A DNA stretch of 22,924 bases from Isoetes engelmannii (GCA_011763485.2 JAANSK020253274.1:1-22924); one strand, 5' to 3'. Positions 1 through 9,978 are shown, counted from the stretch's first letter. A program made the numbers and translations. Notes: generated by a model not told the origin, from the sequence alone.

Positions 1-12
1 GGAGGGGGGGGG

Positions 13-395
13 GGGGAGTTTAATATCGTCGTTGTCGCCTCGGGTCGGTGTATCTTTGGACATCCTTAAGCGTCAGACCTCCTCCTATGTTCATTTGGGT
101 ATTGCATAATGACCCTCCCTCCAACTGAGAAGCTAGAAGTTCTGGTACGGTTGTTGCCACCACTGCTAAACATGCACCACGTAAGTCACCTCGAGCAAAA
201 TCCAAGTAATAAAGAGCTAACCAATCGCTTGATCAGATGGTATGATCGGTGTTTTCCCTTGTCTTGGCATGCTTGCCGAAGCCTGTTACTGCATTTAGCG
301 ATACTAAAGCTTCCTCCCCTCTTGGGCTGAAATACCTACGAAAGACTGATATCTTCCCTTGAATTAGTGTCGGTAGGTATCGAAGTGCCTTACCC
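13..395. repeat. Dispersed repeat, copy 1 (diverged pair with 20088-20476)
   Basis: This stretch aligns along its length, in the same orientation, with 20088-20476. Shared words include tttaat at the left end, a gcaaaatccaag core, a ggcatgcttg...gaagcc block, and the cctcttcccct-like block that follows. The two copies differ by many substitutions and small indels, so they are old. The minus strand of this copy is open for 61 codons (20-205), and parts of the other copy give a similar conceptual peptide (for example LEGG...CN), so the repeat probably derives from a protein-coding mobile element. I do not recognise the family. It is broken in both copies. A 13-base G run (4-16) lies immediately to its left. 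Confidence 0.6.
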
Positions 396-2770
396 CTTTT
401 TGGCTCTTCTTGCTTAATCCCTCAGGTTATGGCCAGTGCTCAATCTTGGTCAACCAAGATCATGCTCATACCATTGTGATGCTCCCTACTTCATATACGG
501 CGCCCCGTCGTATACTCCGTTAGAAATCCCCCATACAAGGGACCTGCCATCGTATGGGCCCTCCGTCGGACTCGAGTACTGGGATGGCTAGGACCTCGAG
601 TTGAGGAATGAAGGTGTCATTTGGCCCTTCCTCGGTGGGCTCTACATCAACAAAAGTAAAACAATACGATTAGCACAACATCGTAACAAAATAATAACAA
701 TCGACCACGAAGGGTTGCAAGATCCACTCAATCTTCTATCGGAGACATACATCTAAACGTACTAACATCAGGTGGCGGCTTCTATCCCAGCTCAGATTGA
801 TGATAAGGGCTCCCAAATAGATCAAACTGAGTTATTAATAATGACTTGGACTGGCATACTGCTAGGGTTGACCACTCCATCCGCCCTGCCTATGCATACT
901 TTGCAGATAGGTTGGGTCAAGCTCCATGATGATTGTAGCCTTCCGGAGATGTAACCTCATGGTACCACCCAATGAGACTACTCCGAGTTGCATCTCCCTG
1001 GTCCATTGAGGCAGGAGAAGGACAAGTCACCTCCCAAAGATTGGGGTTCCGTGGGCGGCTAGAGGATCGTGACGACACACGTCCTTACTCGACTGTACTC
1101 CCTAAATGCCTAGTCAGGACATCACCTTCTAACTAGGTGAGTCAAGGTGGCACCTGACCCAGACAGTGTCGAACCCATACCCCGCCCACACGAGGTGACC
1201 GACTATAAGCCTAGCTCGCTATGAGGACCCTTGGAGCTATGCCCAATAGGGTCCTCCCCTCCACTTTACCCAATTGTTGTTGTCTGGTGTTCAGTCATCC
1301 CATAACTCGCCCAACCAGGTGGGCTCTATGCACAGGCCGAATTATGATGGGAATTATAGGAACTAAGCTAGAAGCATCATCTAATAGTAGGCTTCTAGGT
1401 CTCTACCCTCCTTTCCAATACATAAGAGGTGTGAAATACAAGATCAACCATCATCACATCACATAACTTGATAACAAGAGAATAAACATCTAATCCTAAT
1501 CATACATCTAACTTATAGTTAGGGTTCATTGATTAGGGTTCAGGATCGGAAATGAGGTTCTAAGATAGCTCTACTAGAAATACGATATGCTAGCTTATCT
1601 GAAATGCAAACTTCCAGATGAACTAACTAGTTATCTACTCGAAATACCTGGTCCCAAAGAACTTCCTCCTGCTCCTGGGGTCTCCATCTCTCGCCGGTTC
1701 TTTGGAGTAGATGCTCCTCAAGGTGACACGCTCACACTCTTGAGGCTGCTTCGGTACACGCTGTTGTCAAAGACGATCCTGAAATCAGTACTATCAAGAC
1801 GATTTGAGGATCAGACAGGTCGTTGAACGAAGAGTTTGTTAGGTCAAGGGTTTGCCTTAAATAGGTTAGGGTTCATGTTGGCACACTTGGCTCCAGTAAA
1901 AGGCTTCCACATGGCAATACACCTAAAAGGTGTGTCCATGTCGATAAGAGGTGTCCATATACCTAAGGTACGTATGGCCAAATATGGCCTATACAAGTTA
2001 CATAAGATGAATTGTATGGTGACGTGGCCGTAGGATATATGTAGACATACCGTATATTCTAGTGGAATGTCACAAGGCATGTGATGGTGTTTGCACTACC
2101 TTGTTGCCACCATATCATGCTTTGGTGTTCCCCCTACTTTGATACCTAACAAATAGACCAACACATGAATTGCGATGGTGTAGCCAATCAAATCCATGTT
2201 TACTGTTTGAATAAGATGGTGGATATAAGATACTGATTGGTATGATTTAGTGGGTACAAGAGGTGGAGAGGCCATCACATCATGCCTACTTGGAACTGCA
2301 AAACATGGGGTTCAAGAGGAGGATACTATTTTTTGTGTTTTCACATGCAAAAGGGATTCTAACAATAGCATACAAATGAATACACATCTTTTATTTAAAT
2401 AACACTGCCAAACCTTGGAATAAAGACAATAGTTAGCAAACCACCAAATGCAAAAAAAACTAGTACATGTTGGCATCTATAATTGCTAGTAGGACGTAGT
2501 GCTAGAGTGGGAAATAGAAGTACGGAATTGCTAGTATGACGTAGGTACAAAAAGATGTAAAATAACACTAAAATTCTAGGATGAAGTTTTATAGTCAAAA
2601 TTAGGGTTAGGGTTCTAAAAGTGATGATTTAGGGCTTAGGTATAAAAATTTCGTATATATATATATAAGAAGTGTATATGGATCACTTATGGCTTTTAAC
2701 AGAACGTAGTATCCCCAAAACTGGTTGATACTTGGGGTCGGTCACATGGGGAGTGTTACAAACTTAATAG
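396..2770. other. Gene-free, probably repeat-derived region
   Basis: No frame carries a recognisable protein and no open frame exceeds about 80 codons. The composition is patchy, with GC-rich blocks at about 480-620 and 1020-1320 next to AT-rich ones. That is common in decayed retroelement DNA. A ggggagtgttaca string near 2748-2760 resembles the ends of some plant LTRs, but I could not find a matching second LTR, so no element is called. Small details are a TA run (2654-2666) and two adjacent TTAGGG units (2601-2614). Identification as retroelement debris is inference. Confidence 0.4.
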
Positions 2771-3480
2771 TTCAAAGCAAGAGACAAGGAGCTTACAAAA
2801 GTTTGGGGTTCGACAAGTTGTCGATTAACGAAAGGCATATGAATCGGTCCCTCTTCGAGGACTCAATGGCATGTGGAGCTGCAGGTACTAAAGAGTAGCT
2901 AAAGTTCGCCAAATGATGATTTTTTTTACCTCTAGTCAAATTTCGTGGCTAAAGTTAATAAAAGTTATTTTTAACAAAAAAGTAATTTAACCATTCCAAA
3001 AGGGTGGAATTTTGGATGCCTCGAGTTTAGCCGAGATTAACTGCACCATTGGCGTGCTGAATCGCCATCTCTAAAGCTGAGTAGGTGCACCTGGATCAAT
3101 TTAAATAACCACGTTGACTATTCAAGGACCTCATTAATTAAGGAATCATAATTCGCTACCTCAATCTTGTCATTTGTCCCTGGATTCTCATTTTCAAGCA
3201 TTCGATTCAATGCATAATTAGCAGCAGGTAACTTTGTGTTCTGATTTTGTAACATGGGAGCATCAGGTAATGTCGTTATGAATTAGTATATTTCTAACTT
3301 AGTGCTAATCGATCTTTACCAGCTTAAATATGTGTGTTCCTTCAAATGGTATTGTTTGTTCCTTATTGAACATTTTGTAATAGAAGCATATTGAATTCAA
3401 TCAGTTGTCATCCATGTATTATTGAGTGGTCAAAATTTGAAGTTAAATAATTGCACTTTAACAAAAAAAAAATTCGTCAA
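2771..3480. other. Intergenic, nothing recognised
   Basis: This is AT-rich sequence with short A and T homopolymers and no convincing open frame. It leads directly into the tandem array that starts at 3481. No promoter, RNA gene or terminal repeat was identified. Confidence 0.5.
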
Positions 3481-4249
3481 CACGGGAATTTTCATATCGT
3501 ATAAATTTGACCTTTTAGCCAAGTCGGAAGATAACTAATGGCTTATAAGATTTCGCAAAAAAAAAAAAAAAACTATGAACTTTGTTTTTTTTCATAGGAT
3601 TAGCCAACCTTAATTCGAATTGAAAAGAATTTAGGGCCCTTCAAATTTACCTTGGTGGAGCTGGTGGTATGGTTGTATGATCATTACTGCAAAGGTTTTT
3701 CCCATGAAAACCTTTCGAAACAGGGTTTTTTAATCCTAGTATTAATGGTTGTACTAGCCTATTATATGGGTCCCATGGCCTCTTGGTCTTCGTGGACGTA
3801 AAAATTTTATTATATTCTATTCTACTCTATTCTTATGTTCATAACATGGATGTTTATCTATAATTAATGAAATTGTGCTTATACGAAATGGTTTCTCTTT
3901 GTATTTGAAATGATTTTATTTTTTATGTGGACTTTGAAGGGACACTTGATTGGGAATACGTGAATATATGACCACATCCTACGTTGTAGAAACAACTTAA
4001 GGAACACAATGAGAATATACAAAAATGACCATGAAGCATGGTCAAAAGAAATAGATATAGTCAAATGATCATAGCATAGGAATATCTTGAAGTTCGAAGC
4101 AGCCAAGTTTTCACACTTTTAGATATGTAGAAGTGCATGATAGTCGATGCCAAATGTTTGCTTTTGCAAGTTACTGATAGCTTGGCATATATATATGCTA
4201 ATTTAAAATGCACAAACAAACCTCTATAACTTGTCCACTAGTATAAGTC

Positions 4250-4309
<60 letters not shown>

Positions 4310-4440
4310 GGTATCATAACAAAAAAAAAGGAATAAAGGCACTTGAAACAAGACATTTTTGTCATGGTCTGGTAATGAATATGAAACAAGGATATCTGAT
4401 TTGGTTGATGTAGGCCAATATATCTGATTTGGTTGGCAAC
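3481..4440. repeat. Array unit A (fullest copy)
   Basis: This is the longest unit. Compared with C it has about 93 extra bases (about 3947-4039), a much longer CTAT microsatellite (4251-4309), and a single copy of the gagctggtggtatggttgtatg block that is doubled in C. The last 60 bp contain atatctgatttggttg twice, so the unit end is itself a small repeat. Confidence 0.85.
4251..4309. repeat. CTAT tetranucleotide microsatellite in unit A
   Basis: About 14.75 uninterrupted copies of a CTAT repeat span 59 bases. The same tract has about 10.5 copies in unit B and about three in unit C, so its length has changed since the units were duplicated. Confidence 0.95.
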
Positions 4441-4508
4441 ACAAGCATTTCCATATCGTATAAATTTGACACTTTAGCTAAGTCGGAAGATAACTAAATG
4501 ACTTTATT

Positions 4509-4552
<44 letters not shown>

Positions 4553-4682
4553 GGTATCATAACAAAAAAAAGGAAGAAAGACACTTGAAACAAGACATTT
4601 TTGTCATGGTCTGGTAATGAATATGAAACAAGGATATCTGATTTGGTTGATGTAGGCCAATATATCTGATTTGGTTGCCAAC
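4441..4682. repeat. Array unit B (internally deleted)
   Basis: Its first 70 bases match the start of unit C almost exactly. It then jumps at ttattttat|ctatctat straight into the CTAT microsatellite and the last 130 bases of the unit. About 700 bp of the unit interior is missing. The break falls where both sides carry tat/ctat, so the deletion probably used microhomology or slippage at the microsatellite. Confidence 0.85.
4511..4552. repeat. CTAT tetranucleotide microsatellite in unit B
   Basis: Forty-two bases of perfect CTAT repeat lie directly at the deletion junction of unit B. Confidence 0.95.
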
Positions 4683-4856
4683 ACAAGCATTTCCATATCG
4701 TATAAATTTGACACTTTAGCTAAGTCGGAAGATAACTAAATGACTTTATTTTATAGGATTTCGCAAAAGAAATCTACGAACTTTGTTTTTTCATAGGATT
4801 AGCCAACCTTAATTCGAATTGAAAAACATTTAGAGCCCTTCAAATTTACCCTAGTA

Positions 4857-4914
4857 GAGCTGGTGGTATGGTTGTATGGTTGGTGGAGCTGGTGGTATGG
4901 TTGTATGATCATTA
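4857..4914. repeat. 29 bp tandem duplication in unit C
   Basis: The block gagctggtggtatggttgta and its next nine bases occur at 4857 and again at 4886. The second copy diverges near its end. Unit A has the block once, so the duplication arose after the units separated. Confidence 0.85.
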
Positions 4915-5040
4915 CTCCAAAGGTTTTTCTCATGAAAACCTTTCGAGGCAGGGGGTTTTAAATCCTAGTAGTAATGGTTCTACTAGCTTAAAATATGGGT
5001 CACATGGCCTCTTGGTCTTCGTGGATGTAAAAATTCAATT

Positions 5041-5080
5041 CTGTTCTGTTCCGTTCTGTTCTGTTTTGTTCTATTTTGTT
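5041..5080. repeat. CTGTT pentanucleotide tract
   Basis: Eight consecutive pentamers, mostly CTGTT with variants CCGTT, TTGTT and CTATT. The equivalent place in unit A (about 3811-3835) carries a CTATT-type tract instead. Confidence 0.85.
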
Positions 5081-5546
5081 GTTCATAACACGGATGTTTA
5101 TCTATAACTAATGAAATTGTGCTTATACGAAATGGTTTCTCTTTGTATATGAAATAATTTTGCTTTTTATGTGAATTTTGAAGGGACATTTTGAAGGGTC
5201 AAAAGAAATAAATATAGTGAACTGATCATATCATAGGAATATCTTAAAGTTCGTAATAGGCCAATTTTTCGCACATTTTGATATGTAGAAGTGCATGATA
5301 GTCGATGCCAAATGTTTGCTTTTGCAAGTTACTGATAGCTTGGCATATATATGCTAATTTAAGATACTGCACAGACAATTTGTATAACTTGTCCACTAGT
5401 ATAAGTCCTATCTATCTATGATATGATAGCAAAAAGAAAAGAAGAAAGGCACTTGAGACATGACATTTTGTCATGGTGTGGTAATGAACATGAAGCAGGG
5501 ATATCTGATTTGGTTGATGGAGGCCAATATATCTAATTTGGTTGGC

Positions 5547-5616
5547 GTATAAGCTTTCCATGTTGCAAAAAATGTTCGGTGGAAGATAAGTAGCCAGTAT
5601 ATCTGATTTGGTTGCT
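5547..5616. repeat. Array unit D (remnant)
   Basis: The segment starts with ataagctttccat, continues to cggtggaagataa and ends with ccagtatatctgatttggttg. These correspond to the first and last blocks of the other units, with everything between them gone. It is more diverged than A-C, so it is probably the oldest unit or one damaged further. Confidence 0.55.
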
Positions 5617-6474
5617 GCAGATAACCACTAAAACAAAAGAATAAAAAGACTGAACGGGTCATAAGGTGAGTTTTGTTTGTTGCCAAAGACATGTATTGAC
5701 AAGAAAACTACAGGGAATTTTTTTATTTTTTTTTGGAAAGATTAACTTCTATTGAAATGGAAAAAATGTAGGGTACATCAAGCTATGTCGTTTACAACAA
5801 CTACATCTCGATACGAGAGTGCAGAAGAGATATATATTGAGAGAACACAGAGCAAAATATATTTAAAAATTGGCAATCGTGACCATTGGAATGCTAACCC
5901 AAGTGCGGGGCCTGAGTGTAAGGGAAGAAAAAGAGTGTTTGTTGACCGTGGAACGGATAATGGTTTCTGTGATCATCACCGTACACGTGGCGAAATGGGT
6001 CTTTTCCAAACGAACATGTTACAAGCACGTACTAGGCACGTATCTAGAGAGCTTGCTCTTTCTCTTCTCGGTTTCTAATATGCTTATGCAGTTTTTCGCA
6101 GTCTCGATCTACAACAAGGCGCTCAGCTCGCATCAATCTTCTCGGATTTGGTTCTCGAAGATCTTTCAGCCATGTTCTTCCGGTTTTTCTCTACCTCCCA
6201 AGCTTTTTTGGTTCTGTTTATTGGCTCATGTTGGTATCGTTCATTACGGTAGTTTGACTTATTCTGCTCCCTTACTTGCACACATACATGCATTCATTCT
6301 GGTCTTGAACAATTCAGTCTATCAGAATGCTCGGCCTTCTACGGCTAGGGCAGGCTACATGTGAGAAATTGTTTAAAAGATTGAGTCATAAATTGATTAA
6401 AGGGCGGCAAATACATATGGAGCTTGTAAAGTAGAGCTTTCAGAGGATTTAAGAGAACAGGGATTTTCTCTGCT
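5617..6474 (+). promoter_or_regulatory. Upstream and leader region of the DUF688-like gene
   Basis: This lies between the tandem array and the start codon at 6475. The left part is AT-rich with an aaatatatttaaaa stretch near 5854-5868 that could hold a TATA element. The part from about 6050 is rich in T and C (tctttctcttctcgg), as many plant 5' leaders are. An open frame of 164 codons (5870-6364) lies here but resembles no protein I know and is more likely chance. The transcription start cannot be placed from sequence alone. Confidence 0.4.
5983..5991 (+). promoter_or_regulatory. ABRE / G-box-like element ACACGTGGC
   Basis: A perfect ACACGTGGC lies 484 bases upstream of the start codon of the DUF688-like gene. 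This is the classic abscisic-acid response element core bound by plant bZIP factors. A single site can occur by chance, and its position relative to the transcription start is unknown, so a role is only suggested. Confidence 0.35.
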
Positions 6475-7836
6475 ATGATAACTGTGGAAATGGATGGCCG
6501 CTCTAGCGGCAACATCTACTTTTCAGCAAAAGGTAGAGAATCAAATGGCAGCCATGGATCTGACATAAGCATTTTGGATAATGCACCAGAAGCGCTGATG
6601 AAACCAAGCCTAAGTTTTGGAGATCCTCCATCTTTCAAGAATCAAGTAAGAGTTCCATTCAAGTGGGAAGCAGAACCAGGAAGACCTAAAAATCCAGTCT
6701 CTACAAGTCTTATTACGCCACTGCAACCTCCTCCATGTCTAACTAGGGATACAAGTGCAAGAATTGGTTCATCTACAAGATTATTTGATGTGCAACCTCC
6801 TCTATGTCTAAGCAGGGATACAAGTGCAAGAATTGGTTCATCTACAAGAGTATTTGACGCGCACGCTGCTCCACCATCTCCCCGCACTGTTTCTGACAGA
6901 TTGAAGCAGATTTTTCAGCTCAAACATGCAGCATCTGCACCTTCTCCAAGAACTTCGTCTTCCCCAAGGACTGTTTCACCATTGTTCTTCAAACATGATA
7001 GGTCTTCTCCAATTAGTGTTTTTGATGGCCCATCAAGTCCAGCCTCCTCGGCCTCGTCTCCAATCTATTGTGCAAGAGCTCATAGTTTAGATTCTTCTCC
7101 TCTAGGGTATCCAACAGAATTTTTGTCTATAGCAAGGTCATCTAGATCTTCTGACCTGAGCTATGAAAATTGGGATAAAAGACTTCAGCCTCTGCAGGGA
7201 TCTACAAGTTGTGGATTTCGAACTTTGTTCATGGGTTGTTTGTCCAAACCCAGGGTAGATTCGGAAGATTGTGAAAATGGCTTTATGTCTAAAAAGAAAA
7301 TGGAGAGAAAAGGTTCTATGATTTTATTTGCCCCCTTGAGGTTGTTAAGTCCACCGAGGCATGAAGATCATCATCAAGACCAAGAACAAGCAGATGATGA
7401 TCATGATCTATATCAATATCAGCATCAACTTCAAAAACAGCATCAAGATCAAGCACAGGACCAAGAACCAGAACAGGAACAAGAACCAAGGAGGCCTTCA
7501 GTTTATATGGAATGCTTCAAGTGTGAGGAGGATAATGGGGATGTACATCGAGAAGAGGATGAGGATGATGAAATGATTCAGCCTGAGAATGCTGAAGAGG
7601 TCCATTCTGTTGGTGGAGGTGCCTTTGCATTTACTCCTGTTGCTGCAGCCTTTGTATATCCTAAAGCTTCTCCAATGCATCCACTTAGGCTTCGCAGTGC
7701 AATGAAGAAGCCTAATTCAGGTCCAGGCCATGTGCGCAAAGGCTCTAGGCATGTTCGTTTTATGGATGATTATTCTAGTAGTGGCTCTGAACTTTCTAGT
7801 GGTTCATCTAGTGAAGATGAAGATAAACTCTCCTAA
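6475..7836 (+). CDS. DUF688-like plant protein with VPFxWExxPGxPK motif
   Basis: A single open frame of 453 codons. Residues 60-72 read VPFKWEAEPGRPK, the signature near the N-terminus of plant DUF688 proteins, whose biochemical role is unknown. The middle is Ser/Pro-rich with repeated SPRT and SSP segments. CGFRTLFMGCLSKPR lies near residue 246 and a hydrophobic MILFAPLRLLSPP follows. Residues 296-338 are rich in His, Gln, Asp and Glu and precede an acidic stretch. The C-terminus is basic (MKKP, HVRKGSRHVRF) and then Ser/Glu/Asp-rich. Residues 84-106 are tandemly repeated at 107-129. The first ATG after an in-frame stop is 6475; a second ATG at 6490 has a better context (GAAATGG) and could be used. 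No signal peptide or membrane segment is evident, and much of the protein looks disordered. After the stop a coding-looking tail continues in another frame (see 7826-8002). The family call is fairly secure; function is unknown. Confidence 0.82.
   Translation: MITVEMDGRSSGNIYFSAKGRESNGSHGSDISILDNAPEALMKPSLSFGDPPSFKNQVRVPFKWEAEPGRPKNPVSTSLITPLQPPPCLTRDTSARIGSSTRLFDVQPPLCLSRDTSARIGSSTRVFDAHAAPPSPRTVSDRLKQIFQLKHAASAPSPRTSSSPRTVSPLFFKHDRSSPISVFDGPSSPASSASSPIYCARAHSLDSSPLGYPTEFLSIARSSRSSDLSYENWDKRLQPLQGSTSCGFRTLFMGCLSKPRVDSEDCENGFMSKKKMERKGSMILFAPLRLLSPPRHEDHHQDQEQADDDHDLYQYQHQLQKQHQDQAQDQEPEQEQEPRRPSVYMECFKCEEDNGDVHREEDEDDEMIQPENAEEVHSVGGGAFAFTPVAAAFVYPKASPMHPLRLRSAMKKPNSGPGHVRKGSRHVRFMDDYSSSGSELSSGSSSEDEDKLS
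6724..6861 (+). repeat. In-frame 69 bp tandem duplication inside the DUF688-like gene
   Basis: Two adjacent 69 bp units (6724-6792, 6793-6861) match at 63 of 69 bases and encode two 23-residue copies sharing CL(T/S)RDTSARIGSSTR. The changes alter five residues (P/L, T/S, L/V and V/A among them), so the copies have begun to diverge. The frame is preserved. Confidence 0.9.
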
Positions 7837-8002
7837 TGTGTCATCCACCAAAACAACTTCTTCTTCTTCTGTTGATTTCAATCTTACTGCGAAGCCCCAA
7901 CATCAGACTCCTAGTTTCAAGTTCAGTGGTAAGATGCAACTTGGCAGGAAAAAATCTGCAAGTACAGAGCTTAATTTGTTTGAATCTTTATATCCCCATT
8001 GA
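7826..8002 (+). other. Coding-looking tail in a second frame after the DUF688-like stop
   Basis: One base out of frame from the main reading frame, after codon 450, 58 codons are open to a TGA at 8000-8002. The peptide (NSPNVSSTKTTSSSSVDFNL, then FKFSGKMQLGRKKSASTELN and FESLYPH) has the Ser/Lys-rich composition of the main protein and looks more protein-like than the other frames. It could be an old C-terminus separated by a one-base indel, an error in the sequence, or chance in the 3' UTR. No splice sites joining the frames were obvious. Confidence 0.35.
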
Positions 8003-8144
8003 ACTGTCTAGGAGTGCAAAATGATGAAGCAAGGAGAGCCCAATTCTTCAAGCTTCAACTTGTGGATCTAAGAAGCTCATGTAGGAAGCATGTAGAAAGC
8101 GCCAACGCGGCTTCCTCTGGACTATCTGCAGCTAGATAACGGAA

Positions 8145-8250
8145 TATTGAGGCAGCTGTTGTACAATTCTTCAAGCTTCAACTTGTATGTACATATCTAT
8201 TGAGGCAGCTGTTGTACAATTCTTCAAGCTTCCACTTGTATGTACATATC
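8145..8250 (+). repeat. 53 bp tandem duplication in the 3' flank of the DUF688-like gene
   Basis: Two 53 bp units (8145-8197, 8198-8250) differ at one base. Each contains caattcttcaagcttc and ttgtatgtacatatc. A partial third copy of the first block occurs upstream at about 8041-8064. The units hold TGTA motifs, which in plant 3' UTRs often act as far-upstream polyadenylation elements. Whether they do so here is not shown. Confidence 0.9.
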
Positions 8251-9820
8251 TATAGCGATAGCTTGAATTGGATCGATGATTCTACAAGTTATATATAAAC
8301 TGACCATAACAGGCAAGCATGTGGCACTAGTAACATTTTAACAACAGCGGGTGTGATCAGTGGAGTTGGCTGGACTATGATCATGACAGTAAAGGTGTCT
8401 TCAAAGGATTGCCATCTCTTATATACATTATATAAAGTTTTGTTACTAATTCTATGTAAATAATGGTCAATATCTTCTTTATATTGTCTTTGGAAAGTTT
8501 GCATGAAATTGGGATCCCACTATCATTGATAATAATTGATTAGATGATGAATAGAGGTGAATATTGGTTAATTAGCAAACTAAACTTATGTGGTTAAGCA
8601 ATCATATTTAGAATGACTCATAAAATACAAAAACGCATAGAATATGATCACATTCCATTGTCCTGGACAAAATGTGCGAACTTTCCTTTATAACTTTAAA
8701 ATCCATGCGCTTCAGAAATTCCTTCAAATATCATGAACATTGCTTAGCTTGTTCACTTTTGCCAAAACTTTTGCAAGCATGTGCATTGCTTATCCAACCC
8801 AGATGAGCAGAACCCAACAATTTGACTAGGAGCAGCTCTATAATGACCAAGTAGAACCCAAAAGTAATTGTATTAACCATAAAGCCTTTCATGTAAATGA
8901 AAGGGCACCGCGAGTTCGGGGAAATATATATATAACATAGGAACCCAAGCTTGGCGTTTTGCATTCCATGTGCCACATGCATTACCTGTACATATATGGT
9001 TACTTTTCCTATAATGAATTATGAAGTGGAATTGAACCATTTTCAAGAGCCAAAATTTCTTGATAATCATTCGCATTCAAGCATTTCAACAACTGCACCA
9101 AGACGACAACAAATTATTCCAAATCATTCTCATACCCGTTGGCACTTGGCACTTTAGTGCCTTCAAAAGTGATGAGCATCAACTTCAAATCCAACTGCAG
9201 AAAAGATCAGAAGGACTTGACCGATTATTACAACCATACAACAAAACTGCAAGAAACTACCTCCTTATGCTCAATTGCCCTTTGCTTTTTCAATTTTGTG
9301 TGCTTCTTATGAGGCTTCAACAATTTTACAGAGGCAAAACTTACTTGAGTGAATTTATATAAAGCATCATCGATCAAGCACATGCTTTTGCCTTTTTATT
9401 TTTTTGCAGCTTCTAATTCTGGCTATATGAAGAACTAAAAGAAGAATACTTTGAGACAATCAACTTGACGTGCTCTGTAAGATATAACCTTAAACTTTTA
9501 GAGTTCATCATAAAAACCATCATCCAGACCATTCATAATGATAAAACCATCTGTCAGCATATAAAAGCAACCAAAATCTCATTTTCCTAGGTCTCCAAGG
9601 AGATTGCAAGTATCAAGCAACCAAGATTGTTGTAAGATGAAACCGCTCGTATTTTAAATAGCGACAAGAGCAAATCTGTGACTAAAATTTCATGCTCAAC
9701 AAATAAATCACGGTTCCTGGAGAGGGAACTGCAAAACATGTTATGGGTGACTCTAGCATGCCAAATAGAAGCTCCTCAACTTTTACGCTACTTGAAACCC
9801 ACATGTGCTTTGTTTATTCA

Positions 9821-9862
9821 AATGATGTCCAAATAGGTTGGATGAATGATGTCCAAATAGGT
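9821..9862. repeat. 24 bp tandem duplication
   Basis: The block aatgatgtccaaataggt starts at 9821 and again at 9845 (period 24, 18 identical bases in the second copy). Confidence 0.8.
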
Positions 9863-9978
9863 GCCCTTTCAAATTGTTACTCATTTGGGCTTGCTTTTGC
9901 CTTGAAATTGTTGACAAAATGTGACATGGCGCATTCCCCAACTATCGTATTATTAGGCTAGCTTTTACTGGCCAACGG

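Larger units (their letters stand above)
4683..5546. repeat. Array unit C
   Basis: This is a near full-length unit, homologous to A throughout. Differences from A are a 29 bp internal tandem duplication (4857-4914), a CTGTT instead of CTATT pentanucleotide tract (5041-5080), loss of about 93 bases near 5187-5199, and a CTAT tract shortened to about three repeats (5409-5419). Confidence 0.85.
3481..5616. repeat. Tandem array of four related units (A-D), two internally deleted
   Basis: Four head-to-tail units share the same beginning (acaagcatttccat...aagtcggaagataact) and the same end (ccaatatatctgatttggttg). Units A (3481-4440, 960 bp) and C (4683-5546, 864 bp) are near full length. Unit B (4441-4682, 242 bp) has lost most of its middle, and unit D (5547-5616, about 70 bp) keeps only the two ends. 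Neither A nor C has a long open frame, so the unit looks non-coding. A and B, and B and C, are almost identical where they overlap, while D is the most diverged. Confidence 0.85.

Noticed and set aside
2601-2614. TTAGGGTTAGGG as an interstitial telomere
   Set aside because: Only two units are present, which is expected by chance in AT-rich DNA with many 'agggtt' words nearby.
2079-2765. Possible LTR ending in gtgttaca
   Set aside because: No matching second LTR, primer site or coding domain could be paired with it, so it is not called.
5870-6364. Open frame of 164 codons upstream of the DUF688-like gene
   Set aside because: It overlaps a T/C-rich leader-like region, resembles no known protein, and a second long open frame overlaps it. 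It is probably chance, or at most a non-conserved upstream frame.
8951-9362. Overlapping plus-strand frames of 68 and 100 codons
   Set aside because: No domain and unusual composition; no splice-supported extension was seen.
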